This document shows, piece after piece, positions 5,105 through 9,554 of a stretch of DNA of 9,554 nucleotides. A program made the translations under genes and the position numbers. Source of the DNA: Candidatus Nanopelagicales bacterium (GTDB taxonomy: Bacteria; Actinomycetota; Actinomycetes; S36-B12; UBA10799); contig JAUYKX010000119.1 in NCBI GenBank assembly GCA_030699055.1, positions 1 to 9,554 on the forward strand, given 5' to 3'. Positions within the stretch are counted from its first letter, which is position 1, and every line of letters starts with the position of its first letter. The notes beneath the pieces are model-generated. The model was not told the origin of the DNA. It made no database searches and saw only the letters and a program-made list of their open reading frames with translations.

Positions 5105-5926
5105 GTGAGCGCAACCGCCAAGCCAGAAGCCGCCACCGGACATGGAGTGTTGTCGCCGGGGCGGGCTCGCATTCCGCAGAAGACCCTGCGCAGTGATCGG
5201 TGGTGGTTACTGCCCACGGTCACCGTCATCGTGCTGCTCAGCTTCGTCGTCTATGCGACGTGGCGCGCGTTCGAGGGTGCCTACTACTACGCATCCCCGT
5301 ACCTGTCTCCCCTGTACTCGCCCTGCCTGGCCACCAGTTGCGTTCCGGGCTCAACGGATCTGGGCACTCCGATTGGCTCCTGGTACGTGTTGTCGCCCGC
5401 CCTGCTGATCCTCGTGTTCCCGCTCGGCTTCCGGATGACCTGCTACTACTACCGGAAGGCCTACTACCGGTCTTTCTGGGGCTCGCCCCCCGGGTGCGCC
5501 GTGGCCGAACCACACAAGAAGTACACCGGCGAGACCAGGTTCCCCCTGATCCTGCAGAACTCCCACCGTTGGTTCTTCATCGCCGGTCTGATCTTCAACT
5601 GCATCCTGACTTTTGACGTGATCATCGCGTTCCGAAATCCCGAGGGCCAGTGGGGACACATGGGACTGGGAACCCTGGTCCTGTTGATCAGCGCGACGCT
5701 GTTGTGGTTCTACTCCCTGTCCTGCCACGCGTGCAAACACATCGTCGGCGGACGACTCAAACACTTCTCCCGGCACCCGGTCCGTTATCGCCTGTGGACC
5801 CTGGTTTCCCGACTCAATTCCAGCCACTCCATGTTCGCCTGGCTCTCGCTTTTCGGGGTGGCGTTCGCCGACTTCTACGTCCGCTGCTTGGCAGCGGACT
5901 GGTTCACCGACATCCGATTCTTCTGA
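5105..5926 (+). CDS. sdhC: Succinate dehydrogenase membrane anchor subunit, Sdh1 type
   Basis: A 273-aa membrane subunit that anchors SdhA/SdhB and hands electrons to menaquinone. Length and sequence match the mycobacterial Sdh1 anchor (Rv0249c type): TLRSDRWWLLP, YYYASPYLSPLYSPC, FRMTCYYYRKAYYRSFWGSP, AVAEPHKKYTGETRFPLILQ. Five membrane helices are visible, at about 33-51, 93-110, 155-175, 186-204 and 241-259. This is not the small heme-b SdhC/SdhD pair of proteobacteria. It has a Cys/His-rich stretch SCHACKH (206-212) plus Cys113, Cys131, His137 and His154. From memory, the M. smegmatis Sdh1 structure shows a membrane-embedded Rieske-type [2Fe-2S] cluster in this subunit, and these residues are the candidate ligands. 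GTG5105 has GAAGGG about 14 bases upstream, a long spacing. A mini-ORF overlaps this start. It is first in the sdhCAB operon. Confidence 0.93.
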   Translation: MSATAKPEAATGHGVLSPGRARIPQKTLRSDRWWLLPTVTVIVLLSFVVYATWRAFEGAYYYASPYLSPLYSPCLATSCVPGSTDLGTPIGSWYVLSPALLILVFPLGFRMTCYYYRKAYYRSFWGSPPGCAVAEPHKKYTGETRFPLILQNSHRWFFIAGLIFNCILTFDVIIAFRNPEGQWGHMGLGTLVLLISATLLWFYSLSCHACKHIVGGRLKHFSRHPVRYRLWTLVSRLNSSHSMFAWLSLFGVAFADFYVRCLAADWFTDIRFF

Positions 5927-5966
5927 GCCGATCGCGCCACCCAGCCCCCAGGAGGGTCTTGACCAA

Positions 5967-7898
5967 ATGACTGAAACCCAACAGGACATCGAGCGCCACC
6001 AGTACGACGTCGTCGTGATCGGGGCCGGCGGCGCCGGGCTGCGGGCGGCCATCGAAGCCCGCAGCCAGGGAAAGCGGACGGCGATCATCTGCAAGTCGCT
6101 GTTCGGCAAAGCGCACACGGTGATGGCCGAGGGCGGAATGGCCGCGGCCATGGGCAACGTCAACAGCCACGACAACTGGCAGGTCCACTTCCGCGACACG
6201 ATGCGTGGCGGCAAGTTCATGAACAACTGGCGCATGGCCGAACTGCACGCCCAGGAGTCCCCGGCGCGCGCCTGGGAGTTGGAAAGCTGGGGTGCGCTGT
6301 TCGACCGCACCCCGGACGGAAAGATCAGTCAGCGGAACTTCGGCGGACACGAGTACCCCCGGCTGGCCCACGTCGGTGACCGGACGGGTCTCGAGATGAT
6401 CCGCACGCTTCAGCAGGAAGTCGTCGCCCTTCAGCAGGCTGACGCGCGCGACCTGGGCGACTACGAAGCCATGATCAAGGTGTTCCCCGAGTGCACCATC
6501 ACCCAGTTGCTGCTCGACGGACCCGAGGACGACCGCCGCATCGCCGGCGCATTCGGCTACTGGCGCGAGTCCGGTTCATTCGTGCTGTTCGAGGCGCCAG
6601 CCGTGGTGATCTCCACCGGGGGTATCGGCAAGTCCTTCAAGGTGACCAGCAACTCGTGGGAGGGCACTGGCGACGGCCTCGGCCTGGCCCTTCGGGCGGG
6701 CGCGACCCTGCTGAACATGGAGTTTGTCCAGTTCCATCCCACGGGCATGGTCTGGCCGCTGAGTGTGAAGGGGATCCTGGTCACCGAATCGGTGCGGGGC
6801 GACGGCGGGGTGCTGAAGAACTCCGAAGGCCGTCGGTTCATGTTCGACTACATCCCCGACGTGTTCAAGGCGCAGTACGCCACGACTGAGGAAGAGGGGG
6901 ATCGGTGGTACACCGATCCGGAGAACAACCGTCGGCCACCGGAGTTGTTGCCCCGTGACGAAGTCGCCCGGGCCATCAACTCCGAAGTCAAAGCAGGCCG
7001 GGGCTCCCCTCACGGCGGGGTCTTCCTCGACGTGGCCTCCAGGCTTTCGGCCGAGGTCATCCGCAAGAAGCTGCCGTCGATGTACCACCAGTTCATGGAA
7101 CTGGCGGGCGTCGACATCACGAAAGAGGCCATGGAGGTCGGGCCGACCTGCCATTACGTGATGGGCGGCATCGAAGTCGATCCCGATAACGGGGCCACCC
7201 CGGCGGTGCCCGGCCTGTTCTCCGCCGGGGAAGCAGCCGGTGGCATGCACGGTTCGAACCGTCTGGGGGGCAACTCGCTGTCCGACTTGGTCGTGTTCGG
7301 TCGACGGGCGGGGCTGGGTGCCGCCCACTACGTGACCGAGTTGGATGCCGAGGGCTCTCGACCTCGTGTCGCCGAGGCCGATATCGCTCGCGCCCAGCAG
7401 GCCGATCTGGTGCCACTTGAGACTGACGCCGGGGAGAACCCCTACGAGTTGCACCAGGATCTGCAGCAGACCATGAACGACCTGGTTGGCATCATTCGTA
7501 ACGCCGATGAGCTGCGTCGAGCGCTCGAGCGAATCGCGGAACTCAAGCAACGCGCCAAGCGAATCTCAGTGACCGGAGGACGCCGCTACAACCCTGGTTG
7601 GCATGTAGCCCTCGATCTCAAAAACATGCTTTTGGTATCGGAGAGCATCGCCCGGGCGGCGTTGGAACGCCAGGAGTCCCGCGGGGGGCACACCCGGGAC
7701 GACTTCCCGAAGATGGACCCGAAGTGGCGCCGGGTCAACCTGATCTGTTCGCTGGCCGCTGACGGCGGCATTAGCATTCGCCGTCAGCCTCTGCCTCAGA
7801 TCCCCGACCGCCTGCTGGCCCTGTTCGATCGGGTTGAGCTGACCAAGTACCTCACTGCCGAAGAGTTGAGCCACCTGCCGGAGGAGAACCAGCAATGA
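5967..7898 (+). CDS. sdhA: Succinate dehydrogenase flavoprotein subunit
   Basis: A 643-aa catalytic subunit that oxidises succinate to fumarate in the TCA cycle, on the cytoplasmic face of the membrane. The FAD-binding Rossmann motif is VVVIGAGGAGLRAAIEA (15-31). His50 in KAHTVMAEGG is the expected covalent FAD attachment site. The dicarboxylate site is intact: HPTG (257-260), Arg330 in PRDEVAR (proton shuttle), His396 in GPTCHYVMGGI, and Arg432 in SNRLGGNSLSDL. The helical and C-terminal domains (about 470-643) are complete. Length and SHTV/AHTVMAEGG variation agree with mycobacterial Sdh1 SdhA (about 646 aa). A strong ribosome site AGGAGGG lies 10 bases before the ATG. The gap from sdhC is 40 bases, and the end overlaps sdhB by four bases (ATGA). 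Fumarate reductase is a related alternative and reverse activity is possible, but context and type favour Sdh. Confidence 0.97.
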   Translation: MTETQQDIERHQYDVVVIGAGGAGLRAAIEARSQGKRTAIICKSLFGKAHTVMAEGGMAAAMGNVNSHDNWQVHFRDTMRGGKFMNNWRMAELHAQESPARAWELESWGALFDRTPDGKISQRNFGGHEYPRLAHVGDRTGLEMIRTLQQEVVALQQADARDLGDYEAMIKVFPECTITQLLLDGPEDDRRIAGAFGYWRESGSFVLFEAPAVVISTGGIGKSFKVTSNSWEGTGDGLGLALRAGATLLNMEFVQFHPTGMVWPLSVKGILVTESVRGDGGVLKNSEGRRFMFDYIPDVFKAQYATTEEEGDRWYTDPENNRRPPELLPRDEVARAINSEVKAGRGSPHGGVFLDVASRLSAEVIRKKLPSMYHQFMELAGVDITKEAMEVGPTCHYVMGGIEVDPDNGATPAVPGLFSAGEAAGGMHGSNRLGGNSLSDLVVFGRRAGLGAAHYVTELDAEGSRPRVAEADIARAQQADLVPLETDAGENPYELHQDLQQTMNDLVGIIRNADELRRALERIAELKQRAKRISVTGGRRYNPGWHVALDLKNMLLVSESIARAALERQESRGGHTRDDFPKMDPKWRRVNLICSLAADGGISIRRQPLPQIPDRLLALFDRVELTKYLTAEELSHLPEENQQ

Positions 7899-8656
7899 CC
7901 TATGACGCGACCTTCCGGGTTTGGCGGGGCGACGACGAGGAGGGCGAGTTCGCCGACTACACCGTGCCGGTGAACGAGGGCGAGGTGGTTCTCGACATCA
8001 TCCATCGCATCCAGGCCACCCAACAGCCGGACCTGGCGGTGCGCTGGAACTGCAAGGCGGGCAAGTGCGGATCCTGCAGCGCCGAGGTCAACGGAAAACC
8101 TCGCCTGCTGTGCATGACTCGCATGAGCACCTTCCTCGACACCGAAACGATCACAGTCACTCCCCTGCGAACGTTTCCGATCATCAAGGATCTGGTCACC
8201 GACGTGTCCTTCAACTACGAGAAGGCCCGAAAGGTGCCGTCGTTCACGCCGCCTCCCGGTCTGGAACCTGGCGATTACCGCATGCAGCAGATCGATGTGG
8301 AACGCAGCCAGGAGTTCCGCAAGTGCATCGAGTGTTTCCTGTGCCAGAACACCTGCCACGTGCTGCGCGACCACGAGGAGAACAAACCGAAGTTCTCCGG
8401 ACCCCGATTTCTCATGCGTATCGCCGAGTTGGACATGCACCCGCTCGACACACTGGATCGCAAGAAGGCCGCGCAGGATGAACACGGCCTCGGCTATTGC
8501 AACATCACCAAATGCTGTACCGAGGTCTGCCCTGAACACATCAAGATCACGGACAATGCGCTCATTCCACTCAAGGAACGAGTCATCGACGAGAAGTACG
8601 ACCCGCTGCTGGCCCTGGGCCGGGTGTTCCGGAAGGACAAGGCCAAGAAAGGCTGA
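7895..8656 (+). CDS. sdhB: Succinate dehydrogenase iron-sulfur subunit
   Basis: A 253-aa electron-transfer subunit bridging the flavin in SdhA and the membrane anchor. The N-terminal plant-ferredoxin domain carries the [2Fe-2S] ligands Cys53, Cys58, Cys61 and Cys73 (WNCKAGKCGSCSAE ... LLCM). The C-terminal domain has CIECFLCQNTC (144-154) and YCNITKCCTEVCP (201-213). By alignment with E. coli SdhB, Cys144, 147, 150 and 212 hold [4Fe-4S], and Cys154, 202 and 208 hold [3Fe-4S]. All eleven expected ligands are present, plus an adjacent Cys207. Translation is coupled to sdhA through ATGA, with GGAGGAG just upstream. It is the last gene of the operon. The stop is only 19 bases from the stop of the convergent gene, and that gap shows just a 4+4 AAAC/GTTT dyad, not a convincing terminator. 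Confidence 0.97.
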   Translation: MTYDATFRVWRGDDEEGEFADYTVPVNEGEVVLDIIHRIQATQQPDLAVRWNCKAGKCGSCSAEVNGKPRLLCMTRMSTFLDTETITVTPLRTFPIIKDLVTDVSFNYEKARKVPSFTPPPGLEPGDYRMQQIDVERSQEFRKCIECFLCQNTCHVLRDHEENKPKFSGPRFLMRIAELDMHPLDTLDRKKAAQDEHGLGYCNITKCCTEVCPEHIKITDNALIPLKERVIDEKYDPLLALGRVFRKDKAKKG

Positions 8657-8675
8657 AACGCGGGTTTGATGGCTC

Positions 8676-9134
8676 TTACTCGACAACGGCAACCTGAACG
8701 GCATGGATGTCGGCCGACTGCTTACCGAGAGCCCGATGTTCGAATACCGCCCGGTGTCCCGTGCCATGGGATTTGGCTGATACCTGGGCATAAACGGTGT
8801 CTATCGCTGTGCCTTGGCGATCACGAAGGGTCACGCTGAGGCGTTTCCCCACACATTGCGAGCCCAGCCCGTTGATCGTGAATCCCGGCCGGGTGCTCGA
8901 TGCAGTTTGAATGCCGGTCCGATCGCCACCGACGCCCCCGTCCACGCTCGCAATCGACCATGAGAGGTGTCCTTCGGAAGTATCGCAGTGCGCGGTGTCG
9001 GCCGAATCAGCCACCACCGAGGTGAGCAGCTCGTGCAGGGCCGGCGGAGCCATCGCCTGGACGAACACCATCGCGACCCCCAGTCCCAGGTACGCGGCGG
9101 CCTCCGCGATTCGGGGTGCGAATTGTGCGTTCAT
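8676..9134 (-). CDS. Small exported or membrane-anchored protein, unknown function
   Basis: A 152-aa protein I do not recognise as a named family. Residues 11-30 (EAAAYLGLGVAMVFVQAMAP) form one hydrophobic helix near the N-terminus with Arg8 before it, so it is probably exported or anchored. The mature part begins after about 45 and alternates polar and hydrophobic residues, as in a beta-sandwich: LSWSIASVDGG, RPGFTINGLG, KRLSVTLRDRQG, DIHAVQVAVVE. There are just two cysteines, Cys50 (AHCDT) and Cys94 (GSQCVGKRLSVTL), a plausible disulfide outside the cell. The GL-x3-C-x5-VTL layout recalls small actinobacterial secreted proteins sometimes found near SipW-type signal peptidases, but none is seen here. 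The start ATG9132-9134 has GGGAG about 8 bases upstream. The gene runs against sdhB and lies downstream of the response regulator with a 185-base gap. Confidence 0.7.
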   Translation of the reverse strand: MNAQFAPRIAEAAAYLGLGVAMVFVQAMAPPALHELLTSVVADSADTAHCDTSEGHLSWSIASVDGGVGGDRTGIQTASSTRPGFTINGLGSQCVGKRLSVTLRDRQGTAIDTVYAQVSAKSHGTGHRAVFEHRALGKQSADIHAVQVAVVE

Positions 9135-9192
9135 GGCCGGCTCCCAGGTCCGGCTTCACGCTATGCATCCGCTTCAAAGCCCGGTAGCGGAC

Positions 9193-9208
9193 AAGTTCCC
9201 GAAGTTCC
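9193..9208. repeat. Direct repeat AAGTTCC, 9-base period
   Basis: AAGTTCC occurs at 9193-9199 and 9202-9208, separated by CG, in the 185-base gap between the response regulator and the exported-protein gene. It is about 60 bases before the ATG of that gene (minus strand). It could be a regulator site, but no consensus is recognised. The rest of the gap (9135-9319) shows no RNA motif or promoter that I can support. Confidence 0.3.
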
Positions 9209-9319
9209 TTCCCCCCGAGTCCTCTCCCGTTGCGACCGGTCGGCACCCATTGGTCCCGGTCGAACCTGGCGAAGGTCACATTCAAACCCGAGGGACACCC
9301 CCATTCGTCACCCGGTCGA

Positions 9320-9554
9320 TCAAAGTTTGGGTAGCCCCGCAGGATCAGGGGGAAGCCGGGCCACACCCCACCAGAACTGCTCGATGGCTTCGACGAATCG
9401 GACGTAACCAGCCAGCGTCTCCGGCTTGGTGGCGAACGCATTGGCTCCCTGGGCATAGCTCAAGGCGACATCAGCCTCACTGGCTGCGTAGTCGAACATC
9501 AGCACCGGCAACCAGCGAGCCCGTCGGTTCCCCCGGATCTGCGCGAGCACCATG
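9320..9554 (-). CDS. Response regulator receiver domain, C-terminal part (runs off the right edge)
   Basis: The last 78 or so codons of a CheY-like protein in the single-domain group that resembles Rcp1. It reads AQIRGNRRARWLPVLMF, then ASEADVALSYAQGANAFATKPE, then AIEQFWWGVARLP. This follows the family pattern (IRxDxxLxxIPVVVLTTS, EEDVxxSYxxGANxYVTKP, SIEDFWLTVVRLP). The conserved switch Lys is present in ATKP. The strand-4 end, normally LTTS, reads MFDYA, so the conserved Thr/Ser that contacts the phosphoryl group seems lost. The phospho-acceptor Asp lies outside the window and cannot be checked. A Met codon is the last complete codon at the edge, but the alignment shows that half the domain is missing before it, so the gene must continue beyond 9554. 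No DNA-binding domain follows, so output is probably by protein contact. Confidence 0.77.
   Translation of the reverse strand, partial: MVLAQIRGNRRARWLPVLMFDYAASEADVALSYAQGANAFATKPETLAGYVRFVEAIEQFWWGVARLPPDPAGLPKL

Noticed and set aside
5351..6310. Minus-strand frame opposite sdhC and sdhA
   Set aside because: It is a shadow of two unambiguous genes; no ribosome site or motif.
6576..7550. Minus-strand frame of 324 codons opposite sdhA
   Set aside because: It is antisense to a conserved enzyme and shows no domain.
8657..8675. Terminator between the convergent sdhB and exported-protein genes
   Set aside because: Only an AAAC-GCGG-GTTT dyad with 4-base arms and no T-run is seen; too weak to call.
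7796..8791. Minus-strand frame opposite sdhB
   Set aside because: It overlaps sdhB and the exported-protein gene; the composition is that of an antisense shadow.
9007..9456. Minus-strand frame across the response-regulator/exported-protein gap
   Set aside because: It overlaps both neighbouring genes in another frame and has no motif; the receiver-domain match in the other frame is far better.
1..9554. Mobile elements, CRISPR array, tRNA or rRNA genes, phage or defence genes
   Set aside because: No transposase or integrase motif, terminal repeat, spaced direct-repeat array, tRNA cloverleaf or rRNA segment was recognised on either strand.

Overview
The window looks like chromosomal DNA from a high-GC Gram-positive bacterium (Actinomycetota). 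The signs are strong G/C preference at third codon positions, several GTG starts, a glyS/zur neighbourhood laid out as in Mycobacterium, and a succinate dehydrogenase whose three subunits (273, 643 and 253 aa) match the length and order of the mycobacterial Sdh1 type. No rRNA, tRNA, insertion sequence, integrase, CRISPR array or phage gene was seen. The gene content is mostly housekeeping and metal or anion physiology. I do not see a clear new multi-gene defence or biosynthetic system.

Layout. The left edge (1-202, minus strand) is the 5' end of glyS, glycyl-tRNA ligase. Divergent from it, a plus-strand run starts at 349 with an arsenic-type aquaglyceroporin, followed by arsC (arsenate reductase) with a 4-base overlap. 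A 227-base gap carries two perfect GTTCACC heptamers exactly 11 bases apart, the form of an actinobacterial PHO box. Then come pit (phosphate permease), a small DUF6703-like membrane protein, zur (zinc-responsive Fur-family repressor) and a sulfotransferase, the last two coupled by overlapping stop and start codons. In Mycobacterium, glyS faces smtB-zur. Here the smtB place is taken by an arsenic/phosphate module and no ArsR/SmtB gene is visible.

A 252-base leader with a perfect 8+8 inverted repeat precedes sdhC-sdhA-sdhB (5105-8656), a complete Sdh1-type succinate dehydrogenase. Convergent with it, only 19 bases away, is a minus-strand gene for a small, probably exported protein (8676-9134). 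The right edge (9320-9554, minus strand) is the C-terminal end of a single-domain response regulator whose conserved Thr/Ser region is altered.

How the genes fit together. Pit imports phosphate and, unavoidably, arsenate. ArsC reduces arsenate to arsenite, and the channel can let arsenite leave down its gradient, so a cell forced to import phosphate where arsenate is present would have both a scavenging route and a relief route. Zur and its neighbours form a separate metal-response block. The sdh operon joins the TCA cycle to the menaquinone pool.
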